From assembly GCA_947165745.1 (NCBI GenBank), contig CAMVBO010000067.1, forward strand, positions 1-7,887: DNA of 7,887 nt, written 5' to 3'. Position numbers and translations under genes: made by a program. Each line of letters starts with the position of its first letter. Position 1 is the stretch's first letter. Below, piece after piece: positions 1 through 6,970 of the stretch. The notes beneath the pieces are model-generated. The model searched no databases, was not told the origin of the DNA, and saw nothing but the letters and a program-made list of their open reading frames with translations. The DNA comes from an uncultured Clostridia bacterium. Lineage in GTDB: Bacteria > Bacillota_A > Clostridia > Christensenellales > Aristaeellaceae.

Positions 1-2581
1 CGCCCAGGGCGTCGATGCGGTGCTCCGCCAGCAATTGGGCGATGGTCATGGGGTTGACCATCTGTTGCTCGTCGCACAGCACCACTTTGACCCCGTTAAG
101 TATGGTGCCAAAGATCTCCCGCAGGAACACGATAAAGCTCACGCTGGACAGGCACAGCATGCCGTGGCAACGCTTCGCCAGCGCATAGATGGGCGCGTTC
201 TCCGGCTCCGGCGCGATGTAGTTGGAAATGCCCCTGTGCGAAAGCACGACGCCCTTGGGCCGGCCGGTGGTGCCGGAGGTGTATATGATGAAGCACATAT
301 CGTCCGGCGTCACGGTCACGTCCGGGCGGCCGTCGTCCATCGATGTCAGCTCCTCGGGCGAAACGCACTTCTCCGCGAAGCCCTCGGCCACCTGGGGCAC
401 GTCGGTGATGATCAGCGCGGCCTCGGAGTCGTTCAAAATCTGCTCGATGCGGTCCCTCGGATACGCCGGGTCCATGGGAATGAACACCGCGCCCGCCTTC
501 AGCACGCCGAACACACAGGCCACGAGCGCGCTGGTGCGGCGCATCAGCAGCAGCACCCGGTCATGGGGCTTCACGCCCCGTCCGATCAGCGCGTTGCCGA
601 CGCGGTTGGCGGCGCGGTCCAGCTGATCGAGGGTCATGCTGCGGTCCCGGGCGATCAATATGGTCTTGTCCGGCGTCTGGCGCGCCACGCGCTCCAGTAT
701 GCCATTGATGGTGCCCTCGTTCTTGAGGGCGATCTCATGCCGCGTGCCCTCGGACTTCACCAGCGGGATATCCCGAAGCGGCATGCCCGAATCCATGGCG
801 GCGTACAGCTTTTCCAGCGACGCGACAAAGGCGTTCATGTAATTCGCGGAATAGCGCCCGGCGTCATAGCGGATGTCGACCCCGCTCTTCCCGGCAAGCA
901 GGGCGATCTCCACGCCGTCATCCGGGGCCGCTCCGTCGAAGGACAGCAGGATCGAGGGCTTGAAATCCACATCCGTGCGGCAGGAGACCCTGTAGTCCCC
1001 CATCCGCTCCAGCGCCGCCAGCTTTCTCCCCGTGGCCTTTACCAGGTCTTTGGCGGGCATGGCGGTGTCAATCTTCAAGCCGAAGGGCAGCGTCTCGCTT
1101 CCTCTCGTTACGCCGATCAACAGCTCCCTGGTCATGCCGAACCGGGACAGCAGCGCCATCAGTGCAGCGGTCAGCCGCGCGGGGTCACCCCCGACATGTG
1201 CGTGCGTCTCACCCGCGCCGGAAGCGCCGCGCACCGCGCCGCACTGCAGAGCGGTGGGCTCCGAGGCGGCGGCCAGGTTCTCATCCGCCAGGCACTCGGC
1301 CTCGATCATGCGGCTGGGCAGCAGCGCCAGGTCGCCCACCCGCGCGTCGGGGTTCTCCGCAGCCTGCTCCAGCACATGGAGCACGCCATCCCAAATCTGG
1401 GCGACGTCAGACGCGGTGAATATTTCGCTGTTGTATTCAAATTCAAGGGGCTGCAGGCCCATGCGATTGTCGCGATTGAAATTCACGCGCACATGAAAGG
1501 GCACGTCTGTCTCCAGACCCGCCTCAGTCTCGCCAAGCACATTGACGCCGCCGTTGTCCACGATGGAGAAGGAAGTCAGCGCCCGCAGGTCCACGCCCCG
1601 CTTTTGCAGCTCCGGAAAGTACACGTTGCCGCTGGTCTTCGCGTGCGCAAGTCCCGCCTTCATCACGTCCTTGCAGCTTTGCAGCATATCGGCGAAGGTC
1701 TGGCCGCCGTCATAGGTCAGCCGCAGGGGCAGCGTCTCCACGAACATGCCGGAAGCATCCGCGATGTCATCGCCGAAATAGCGCCCGTTGACGCTGATCT
1801 CCCACACCATGTCGCGGCTGCGCGCGCCCAACCGCGTGCGCAGGCCCTGATAATACGCGAACACACTGCCCATCGCCAGCACGAAAGCGGAGATATGGTT
1901 TGCGTTCTGGAAGGCGAGCAGCTTTTGGGTCACCGCTTCGGGCACGGCAAAACTGAGCCTTCCCTTGGCCAGGTTTTCCGCCTTGTAGCCTGCGCCGACA
2001 AAGCCCGTCAGGCTGGAAAGCCAGTACTGCCGGTCCGCCTCGGAATCGGGAGTTGAGAGGTAATCCTCCACCCGTCGGATATACTCGTCATAGTTAGGCG
2101 CGGGCGCGTCCCACGTCTTCCCCGCCTTCAGCGCCTCCACGCAGGCCATCAGCTGCCGGGGCAGCACGCGGTTCAGCGTCGTGCCGTCGCAAATCAGGTG
2201 ATGGAACGTGATGAACAGCCATGCCGCGTCGTCCGTGGCGATCAGATACAGCCGATAGAGCGGCGCGTCAAACAGCGGTGCGATGCCGATTCTGCGCAGT
2301 TCGTCCATCTTTTCCTCGATCGCCTGCCGATCCTTGCCAGTGAGATCGATCTTCTCCACGCGCGCGGGCTCGTCCGAATAATACTGGACATAGCCGCCCC
2401 CGCCTGGGCGCACCCGCAGCCCGTAATTGCCACGGATCACTTCGGTGATCGCGCGTTCAAGCCACGGCAGGTCCTCTCCGTCAAAGCGCATTTTAAAATA
2501 CAGGTGGTAAGCCAGCGTCCCGGGATGGTTCAGCTCCGCGAGCAATATCCTGTTTTGAGAAGGTGAAAGGCTAAATTCCAT
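1..2581 (-). CDS. Nonribosomal peptide synthetase, N-terminal part (C - half C - A), cut by the left edge
   Basis: This is the start of a multidomain enzyme that builds a peptide on carrier proteins in the cytoplasm; 860 codons are open to the window edge. Residues 1-422 form a condensation domain: SPSQNRI at 6-12 (C1-like), HHLICDG at 127-133 (the catalytic HHxxxDG), and SGMFVETLPLRL at 277-288 (C5-like). Residues about 425-612 resemble a second C-terminal condensation half without an HHxxxDG. The adenylation domain begins near 628: LKAGAVFIPMD (A2), YTSGTTGRPKG at 767-777 (A3), then SVSFIVFLREIF, where the A4 Asp is Ile817. The rest of the A domain and any carrier, further modules or release domain lie outside. 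The ATG at 2581 has GGAGG 9 nt upstream, and the C1 motif begins almost at once, so there is no room for an N-terminal docking segment. That suits a first enzyme of an assembly line, perhaps with a starter (acylating) C domain, but the subtype and product cannot be read here. Confidence 0.93.
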   Translation of the reverse strand, partial: MEFSLSPSQNRILLAELNHPGTLAYHLYFKMRFDGEDLPWLERAITEVIRGNYGLRVRPGGGGYVQYYSDEPARVEKIDLTGKDRQAIEEKMDELRRIGIAPLFDAPLYRLYLIATDDAAWLFITFHHLICDGTTLNRVLPRQLMACVEALKAGKTWDAPAPNYDEYIRRVEDYLSTPDSEADRQYWLSSLTGFVGAGYKAENLAKGRLSFAVPEAVTQKLLAFQNANHISAFVLAMGSVFAYYQGLRTRLGARSRDMVWEISVNGRYFGDDIADASGMFVETLPLRLTYDGGQTFADMLQSCKDVMKAGLAHAKTSGNVYFPELQKRGVDLRALTSFSIVDNGGVNVLGETEAGLETDVPFHVRVNFNRDNRMGLQPLEFEYNSEIFTASDVAQIWDGVLHVLEQAAENPDARVGDLALLPSRMIEAECLADENLAAASEPTALQCGAVRGASGAGETHAHVGGDPARLTAALMALLSRFGMTRELLIGVTRGSETLPFGLKIDTAMPAKDLVKATGRKLAALERMGDYRVSCRTDVDFKPSILLSFDGAAPDDGVEIALLAGKSGVDIRYDAGRYSANYMNAFVASLEKLYAAMDSGMPLRDIPLVKSEGTRHEIALKNEGTINGILERVARQTPDKTILIARDRSMTLDQLDRAANRVGNALIGRGVKPHDRVLLLMRRTSALVACVFGVLKAGAVFIPMDPAYPRDRIEQILNDSEAALIITDVPQVAEGFAEKCVSPEELTSMDDGRPDVTVTPDDMCFIIYTSGTTGRPKGVVLSHRGISNYIAPEPENAPIYALAKRCHGMLCLSSVSFIVFLREIFGTILNGVKVVLCDEQQMVNPMTIAQLLAEHRIDALG

Positions 2582-2728
2582 TATTCTGCGCCTCCATGTA
2601 ATATGTGACTACAACCATCGTCAAAGTACGGTCTTTCCGGATATCGGTTGACCCAATGCGGATGACGCGGTTATTGCTATCCCCCGTGCCGTCCGAAGCC
2701 TGCCGGTTGCGATTGTAGCATTGAGTTC
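2582..2728 (-). other. Untranslated leader of the NRPS mRNA (putative)
   Basis: About 145 nt separate the predicted transcription start (near 2728) from the NRPS ATG. The leader can close on itself by a helix between minus-strand 2718-2710 (CTACAATCG) and 2617-2609 (TGGTTGTAG): nine pairs, two of them G-U. The 3' arm ends about 13 nt before the GGAGG site. I see no T-box consensus, no known riboswitch core, and no leader peptide with its own ribosome binding site. An open frame crosses the region and ends at 2571, inside the NRPS start, but its sequence looks non-coding. The leader may only be long, or it may regulate translation; the pairing alone is weak evidence. Confidence 0.35.
2591..2595 (-). 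promoter_or_regulatory. Ribosome binding site of the NRPS gene
   Basis: GGAGG reads on the minus strand, 9 nt before the ATG at 2581. It decides the start: the protein from this ATG begins straight into the condensation-domain C1 motif, and no better in-frame start with a Shine-Dalgarno sequence is seen upstream. Confidence 0.8.
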
Positions 2729-2734
2729 CATTGG

Positions 2735-2764
2735 ATTTTACCATAGAATTGGCTTGTTCGTCTA
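2735..2764 (-). promoter_or_regulatory. Probable sigma-A promoter for the NRPS gene
   Basis: On the minus strand, TAGACG (2764-2759, four of six matches to TTGACA) is followed after 18 nt by TAAAAT (2740-2735). A TGG immediately before the -10 gives an extended -10 element (TGnTAAAAT). The T7 tract at 2781-2775 lies just upstream and could act as an AT-rich upstream element. The promoter sits between the end of the transporter operon and the NRPS, so the NRPS probably has its own transcript. This was found by eye only. Confidence 0.55.
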
Positions 2765-2774
2765 CATACATGCG

Positions 2775-2849
2775 AAAAAAAGGTCTGTATAGAATACAAT
2801 CACGCCGCGTCGGAGGCTTGCCCAAGGCAAGACATCAACAAACGCGGCG
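2775..2849 (-). terminator. Probable terminator after the transporter operon
   Basis: The minus-strand RNA can form an 8-bp outer stem, CGCCGCGT (2849-2842) with ACGCGGCG (2810-2803), enclosing a 6-bp hairpin CTTGCC/GGCAAG (2831-2826 and 2822-2817). A second, weak stem TTGTAT/ATACAG (2799-2794 and 2790-2785) follows, then ACC and seven T (2781-2775). The strong stem lies 21 nt before the T run, so it is not a textbook intrinsic terminator; the weak stem next to the T run may complete it. Its place, after the last transporter gene and before a promoter, supports termination. Confidence 0.5.
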
Positions 2850-2895
2850 CGATATTGCGGCGGTTTATTTCCTGATACCCGGAAAGCGGTTGTCC

Positions 2896-2909
2896 CGCCT
2901 TCCAAGGCG
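2896..2909 (-). other. Small hairpin just after the last transporter gene
   Basis: CGCCT and AGGCG flank a 4-nt loop, about 20 nt after the stop codon of the last ATPase gene. No T run follows, so it is unlikely to terminate alone. It may protect the 3' end of the mRNA or be chance in GC-rich DNA. Confidence 0.25.
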
Positions 2910-2930
2910 TTGAATCGCCCGCCCTTTCGG

Positions 2931-3857
2931 CTATTGAATCCGGATCCAGGCGTCGAACTCGGCGTCAGTGGCCAGCACAGTGTGGGTGCCGTCCACCCGG
3001 TGCTCCGTGCCCTTGGCGTAGTCGATGCCGCTGGAGGCATAGTCGTAGGCTACCGCCTTGCGCCGCTTCTCGATCTCCGGATTGGGATGAGGGATGGCCG
3101 AGAGCAGCGACTTGGTGTAGGGGTGGACAGGGTTTGTGAATATCTCCTCCTTGGTGCCCGTCTCCACCATGTAGCCCAGGTGCAGCACGCCGATGCGGTC
3201 GGAGATATACTTCACCATGCTCAGGTCGTGGGCGATGAACAGATAGGCGCAGCCGGTCTCGTCCTGGATGTCCTTCATCAGGTTCACCACCTGGGCCTGA
3301 ATGGACACGTCCAGGGCGGAGATGCACTCGTCGGCGATGATCAGCTTGGGGTTCATAATCAGCGCACGGGCGATGCCCACGCGCTGGCGCTGGCCACCGG
3401 AGAACTGATGGGGATAGCGGGCGGCGTGCTCTGGGGAGAGGCCCACCTTCTTCAGCATTTCGCCGATGAGCTCGGCCCTCTGCTGGGACGTGCCTCCCCG
3501 GTGCTGGATATCCAGGCCCTCGCCGATGATGTCCGAAACCTTCTTGCGGGGGTTCAGGCTGGCCATGGGATCCTGGAAGATCATCTGCATCTCCCGGCGC
3601 AGCATGCCCTTGGTCTCGCCGGTCAGCTTGCCGCTGATGTCCGCGCCGTCAAAGGTGACGCGCCCGGAGGTGGGGTTGTATAGACGGATGATGCTTCGAC
3701 CGATGGTGGTCTTGCCGGAGCCGGACTCCCCCACCAGGCCGTAGGTCTCGCCGGGATAGATTTCAAAGGACACGCCGTTGACGGCCTTCACCGTGAAGCT
3801 TCGGGAGACGCGAAAGTGCTGGACCAGGTTATCAACCTTCAACAGAGGCTGGTTCAT
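2931..3857 (-). CDS. oppF: Oligopeptide/dipeptide ABC importer, ATP-binding protein F
   Basis: A 308-residue ATPase, one half of the OppD-OppF type pair that drives peptide uptake from the cytoplasmic face of the membrane. Visible motifs in order: Walker A GESGSGKT at 43-50, Q-loop Gln95 in FQDPMASLNP, signature FSGGQRQR at 152-159, Walker B LIIADE at 172-177 with catalytic Glu177, D-loop SALD at 180-183, and switch His210 in IAHDLS. Cys178 stands where Pro is usual (DEP). The tail contains the HPYTKSLLSAIPHPNP stretch typical of peptide ATPases, but then lacks the Cys-containing segment of Escherichia coli type OppF and ends in a short tail with THTVLATDAEFDAW. The ATG overlaps the stop codon of the D gene (ATGA), so translation is probably coupled. 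Peptide versus nickel or another ligand is judged from the operon as a whole; Dpp or App naming is equally possible. Confidence 0.93.
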   Translation of the reverse strand: MNQPLLKVDNLVQHFRVSRSFTVKAVNGVSFEIYPGETYGLVGESGSGKTTIGRSIIRLYNPTSGRVTFDGADISGKLTGETKGMLRREMQMIFQDPMASLNPRKKVSDIIGEGLDIQHRGGTSQQRAELIGEMLKKVGLSPEHAARYPHQFSGGQRQRVGIARALIMNPKLIIADECISALDVSIQAQVVNLMKDIQDETGCAYLFIAHDLSMVKYISDRIGVLHLGYMVETGTKEEIFTNPVHPYTKSLLSAIPHPNPEIEKRRKAVAYDYASSGIDYAKGTEHRVDGTHTVLATDAEFDAWIRIQ

Positions 3858-4939
3858 AAGACCTTCTCCGCCTCCTTTCTGGCGCGCTCCAGCCGGGCCT
3901 TCAGCTCCGGCGGCATTTCAATCTGCGGCGCGTCGGGATGCAGCAGCCACGTGGCCGCGTAGTGGGTGTCGCTGACCTTGAACAGCGGCGGGTCGGCCTT
4001 CTCGTCGATGGTCATGGCGAACTGATTGCGGGCGGCGAAAGCATCTCCAACCGGCTCGTGCAGCAGGTTCGGCGGGCTGCCGGGAATGGAGTACAGCCGG
4101 TCGTCGTCGGTATCCAGGTCCGGCATGGCCGAGAGCAGGCCCCAGGTGTAGGGGTGCTTCGGGTCGTAGAAGATCTCGTTCACATTGCCGACCTCCACGA
4201 TCTTCCCCGCGTACATCACGTCCACGTAGTCGGCTACCTTGGCCACCACGCCCAGATCGTGGGTGATGTAGATCACAGACAGGCCCATCTTCTTCTGGAT
4301 GTCCATGATGAGCTCCAGGATGCGGGCCTGGATGGTCACGTCCAGGGCGGTGGTGGGCTCGTCGCAGATCAGTATGTCCGGGTCGGCGGACAGGGCGATG
4401 GCGATGACCACGCGCTGGCGCATACCGCCGGAGAGCTGGTGTGGATAGTTCCGGAAGCGCTTTTCCGCGTCGGTGATGCCCACCAGGTTGAGCAGCTCCA
4501 GCGCCCGGGCCTTCGCCTCGGCCTTGCCCATGTTCTTGTGCAGGAACATGCCCTCCATGATCTGCTTGCCGATGGTCATGGTGGGGTCCAGGCTGGTCAT
4601 GGGGTCCTGGAAAACCATGGCGATGCGCTGGCCGTTGAAGCTCTGGCGCAGCTGCTTTTTCGGCAGCTTCAATAGATCCACCGTGCGCTTCTGGCCGGTT
4701 TCGTCAAGATAGGTGTAAAGTATCTCGCCGCTGTTTACGATGGCGTTGCTGTCCAGCAGCCCCATGGCTGCCTTCATCGTCACGGACTTGCCCGAACCGG
4801 ACTCACCCACGATGGCCACGGTCTCGCCCTTCTGCAGGTCCAGGTTTACGCCCCGAATGGCATGGACGACGCCAGCGTTGGTCTTGAAGGAGATGTCCAG
4901 GTTTTTGATGTCGAGGATGGTCTTGATCTCTTCGCTCAT
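3854..4939 (-). CDS. oppD: Oligopeptide/dipeptide ABC importer, ATP-binding protein D
   Basis: A 361-residue ATPase that pairs with the F protein to power the importer. Motifs: Walker A GESGSGKS at 45-52, Q-loop Gln111 in [10 protein letters not shown], signature LSGGMRQR at 169-176, Walker B ILICDE at 189-194 with Glu194, D-loop TALD at 197-200, and switch His227 in ITHDLG. All residues needed for ATP hydrolysis are present. The C-terminal peptide-ATPase extension is present ([12 protein letters not shown], then [12 protein letters not shown] at 298-309 and [11 protein letters not shown] near 325-335). The four cysteines found in many relatives at these places are Asp299, Asn305, Asp312 and Thr330, so no iron-sulfur cluster of that kind can form. 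The ATG at 4939 is preceded by a G-rich site (GGGGGGA, about 8 nt away). The gene starts 13 nt after the C permease gene and ends in an ATGA overlap with the F gene. Confidence 0.94.
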   Translation of the reverse strand: MSEEIKTILDIKNLDISFKTNAGVVHAIRGVNLDLQKGETVAIVGESGSGKSVTMKAAMGLLDSNAIVNSGEILYTYLDETGQKRTVDLLKLPKKQLRQSFNGQRIAMVFQDPMTSLDPTMTIGKQIMEGMFLHKNMGKAEAKARALELLNLVGITDAEKRFRNYPHQLSGGMRQRVVIAIALSADPDILICDEPTTALDVTIQARILELIMDIQKKMGLSVIYITHDLGVVAKVADYVDVMYAGKIVEVGNVNEIFYDPKHPYTWGLLSAMPDLDTDDDRLYSIPGSPPNLLHEPVGDAFAARNQFAMTIDEKADPPLFKVSDTHYAATWLLHPDAPQIEMPPELKARLERARKEAEKVL

Positions 4940-4952
4940 TGCCGCATCCCCC

Positions 4953-5993
4953 CTACATGTCTTCCAGCTTCGGGGCCAGCGCCTCGCGCAGCCCGTCGCC
5001 GATAAAGTTGAAGCCCAGCATCAGAAGCGCCAGCACCAGTATGGGCGGAAGAATCTGATACGGCAGCGTGGTGATGTTGTTGAAACCGTCCTCGATCAAC
5101 GTGCCCACCGAGCACTCCGGCAGCACGATGCCCACGCCAACAAAGCTGAGGAACGCCTCCGTGAAGATGGCGGTAGGGATTGAAAACATCACCTGTGTGA
5201 TGATCGGACCAATGGTGTTTGGCAGTATGGACTTGAAGATGATATGGCCGCTGCCCGCGCCGAGGGTGCGGCTGGCCAGCACGTATTCCTGTTCCTTGAT
5301 CTTCAGCATCTCGGCGCGGGCGATCTTGCTCATGCCGATCCACTCCGTCAAAAGCAGCGCCACGATCACCAGCCCCATGCCCTTTGGCATGAATATGGCC
5401 AGCACCGACACGATTACCAGCCTGGGCACGCTGTTGGCGATCTCGACAAAGCGCTGCATCACGTTATCCAGCATACCGCCGAAGTAGCCCGACACCAGGC
5501 CATAGCTCATGCCGATGATCATGTCGATGAATATCGTCACGAAGGCGATCAGCAGTGACACCCGTGCGCCGTACCAGGTGCGGGTCCACAGGTCGCGGCC
5601 CAGGTCGTCCGTGCCGAACAGGAAGGTCATCTGTCCGAAGCTGCCCTCGATGTCGCTGCCCGTCAGCAGCCGGTGGATGGCCGGAATCTGCGGCGCGACG
5701 CCCCGGGCCACCACGCGCTTGTTGGTGGTTGCGTCCCGGAACTGCACGATGTCGCGATAGCCGAAGCCCGACATCATGGGCCCGAAGATGGCAAGCAGCA
5801 GGATCACCAGGATGATCACCAGGCCCACCACGGCCCGCTTGTTCTTGAAGAAATGGATGGCCACGCCCTTCCAGTAGCTCTGGGAGGCGAAGTTGGCGTC
5901 AGTGCGGATGTCCCGCTGGGAGAGGAACACGAAATCCTCCTTGGCGGGGGTGTAGCTCGCGGCAACCGCAGCCGGGATGTTGTCTTTCTTCAT
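4953..5993 (-). CDS. oppC: Oligopeptide/dipeptide ABC importer, permease C
   Basis: An inner-membrane permease of 346 residues, the partner of permease B in forming the transport path. An N-terminal cytoplasmic stretch of about 50 residues comes before the first membrane segment (VVGLVIILVILLLAIFGPMM). An external loop follows with FGTDDLGRDLWTRTWYGARV, the signature near the second segment of OppC/DppC proteins. The ATPase-docking EAA loop lies at about 228-262 (EMLKIKEQEYVLASRTLGAG). Further hydrophobic segments run to the end, including ILPPILVLALLMLGFNFIGD. It is longer than the usual 300 residues because of the N-terminal stretch and a longer first external loop. I choose the ATG at 5993 (MKKDNIP): AGGAGGT lies 7 nt upstream, while the GTG at 6002 would overlap that site. 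The gene starts 12 nt after the B gene stop. Confidence 0.93.
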   Translation of the reverse strand: MKKDNIPAAVAASYTPAKEDFVFLSQRDIRTDANFASQSYWKGVAIHFFKNKRAVVGLVIILVILLLAIFGPMMSGFGYRDIVQFRDATTNKRVVARGVAPQIPAIHRLLTGSDIEGSFGQMTFLFGTDDLGRDLWTRTWYGARVSLLIAFVTIFIDMIIGMSYGLVSGYFGGMLDNVMQRFVEIANSVPRLVIVSVLAIFMPKGMGLVIVALLLTEWIGMSKIARAEMLKIKEQEYVLASRTLGAGSGHIIFKSILPNTIGPIITQVMFSIPTAIFTEAFLSFVGVGIVLPECSVGTLIEDGFNNITTLPYQILPPILVLALLMLGFNFIGDGLREALAPKLEDM

Positions 5994-6000
5994 GCGCCGC

Positions 6001-6007
6001 ACCTCCT
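6001..6007 (-). promoter_or_regulatory. Ribosome binding site of permease C, overlapping the permease B stop
   Basis: AGGAGGT on the minus strand ends 7 nt before the ATG at 5993. Its first bases belong to the TAG stop of the B gene (6008-6006), so a ribosome ending B sits on the start signal for C. The site rules out the GTG at 6002, which lies inside it. Confidence 0.8.
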
Positions 6008-6944
6008 AACTCTTCGCGGACACGCGAATACGCGGGTCCAGCACGCCATAGAGCAGATCCACCACCAGCATGATGCCGATGTACAGCGCCGAATAGAGGA
6101 TGCCCAGGGCCAGCACGTAGTTGTAGTCCACGCCCTCGCCGGCGATGGAGTCCACCATCAGCTTGCCGATGCCGTTGATGCCGTAGATCTTCTCGACCAC
6201 CAGCGCGCCGGTCAGCAGGTCCACCACCAGGGGCGCCAGCACCGTGACGATGGGAATCAGCGCGTTGCGCAGCACGTGGTGCTGCACGAGCTTGCCGCCG
6301 TACATGCCCTTGGCCTCGGCCAGACGCACGTAATCGCTGTCCAGCACCTCAACCATCTCGTTTCGCGTGAAGCGTGAAATGGTGGACATGGTGAACAGGC
6401 TGAGCGAGATCGACGGGATGACCGACGAGAACATGAACCGGCCGGGGTCAAAGAAGTACGGGAAGTACGGTATCTTGAAGGCGAAGGTGTATTGCAGGAA
6501 GATCAAAAACACATAGGAGGGCACGCATACGCCCAGTATGGAAAACACGGTGCAGAAGCCGTCCAGGAACTTGCCCCGGTGCAGCGCCGCCACGATGCCC
6601 AGCAGTGCGCCCAGCAGCGTGCCCAGCAGGATGGCGATGCCGCCGATGCGGAAGGAATTGGAGATGCAGGTGGACAGCACCGTCTTGATCGGCGCGCCGT
6701 TGTACAGCGAGGTGCCCTTGCCGAAGTCGCCCCTCAGCACGCCGCTCATATAGCGCACGAACTGGACCAGGATCGGATCGTCCAGACCCATCTCCGCCCG
6801 CTTGTTCGCGATCTGCTCGGCGTTCATGCGCTCAGATGGGAAGGGGTTTCCTGGCATGATGCGCACCAGCACGAACAGCACAAACGTGATGATCAGCAGC
6901 GTGATCAACGCCATGCCGATGCGCTTCAACACGTATTTCGCCAT
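6006..6944 (-). CDS. oppB: Oligopeptide/dipeptide ABC importer, permease B
   Basis: An inner-membrane permease of 312 residues, close to the usual OppB/DppB length. It opens with MAKYVLKRIG and a first membrane segment at about 9-30, followed by VRIMPGNPF, typical of this family. About five more segments follow, such as IGGIAILLGTLLGALLGIV, LIPIVTVLAPLVVDLLTGAL and the last, YVLALGILYSALYIGIMLVV. The EAA loop that docks on an ATPase lies at about 196-231 (DYVRLAEAKGMYGGK). The protein ends in LDPRIRV, the common OppB ending. The frame is open further upstream to 7043, but I choose the ATG at 6944 because AAGGAG lies 7 nt before it, the protein then starts as in the family, and the longer version would run through the intergenic hairpin. 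It is the first gene of the tightly packed part of the operon. Confidence 0.93.
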   Translation of the reverse strand: MAKYVLKRIGMALITLLIITFVLFVLVRIMPGNPFPSERMNAEQIANKRAEMGLDDPILVQFVRYMSGVLRGDFGKGTSLYNGAPIKTVLSTCISNSFRIGGIAILLGTLLGALLGIVAALHRGKFLDGFCTVFSILGVCVPSYVFLIFLQYTFAFKIPYFPYFFDPGRFMFSSVIPSISLSLFTMSTISRFTRNEMVEVLDSDYVRLAEAKGMYGGKLVQHHVLRNALIPIVTVLAPLVVDLLTGALVVEKIYGINGIGKLMVDSIAGEGVDYNYVLALGILYSALYIGIMLVVDLLYGVLDPRIRVSAKS

Positions 6945-6951
6945 ATTCAGT

Positions 6952-6957
6952 CTCCTT
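6952..6957 (-). promoter_or_regulatory. Ribosome binding site of permease B
   Basis: AAGGAG on the minus strand, 7 nt before the ATG at 6944. It decides the start against the longer open frame that reaches 7043. The hairpin at 6971-7028 ends 13 nt upstream of this site, leaving it free. Confidence 0.8.
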
Positions 6958-6970
6958 ACATGATGTGAAT

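Noticed and set aside
20..2056. A 678-codon open frame on the plus strand
   Set aside because: It lies antisense to the NRPS, whose frame carries clear C and A domain motifs. The plus-strand product is rich in His, Gln, Arg and Ala with no recognisable domain, as expected from the complement of GC-rich codons.
2582..2728. A T-box or other amino-acid-sensing leader before the NRPS
   Set aside because: An ACCGCG string occurs on the minus strand, but the conserved T-box bulge (AGGGTGGNACCGCG) is not present, and no antiterminator-terminator pair follows.
2571..2825. An 84-codon minus-strand frame that ends just inside the NRPS start
   Set aside because: It would cover the predicted terminator tail, promoter and leader, has no clear start signal, and its product looks like translated non-coding DNA. 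A short version starting at the second in-frame ATG near the ribosome binding site also lacks its own Shine-Dalgarno sequence.
3938..4675. A 245-codon plus-strand open frame opposite the D ATPase gene
   Set aside because: It is the reverse complement of a gene with intact Walker A, signature and Walker B motifs. Its product shows only the Val/His/Asp-rich pattern of a mirror frame.
5673..6377. A 234-codon plus-strand open frame across the B and C permease genes
   Set aside because: It spans two well-supported minus-strand genes and their junction, is very rich in His and Gln, and has no convincing ribosome binding site.
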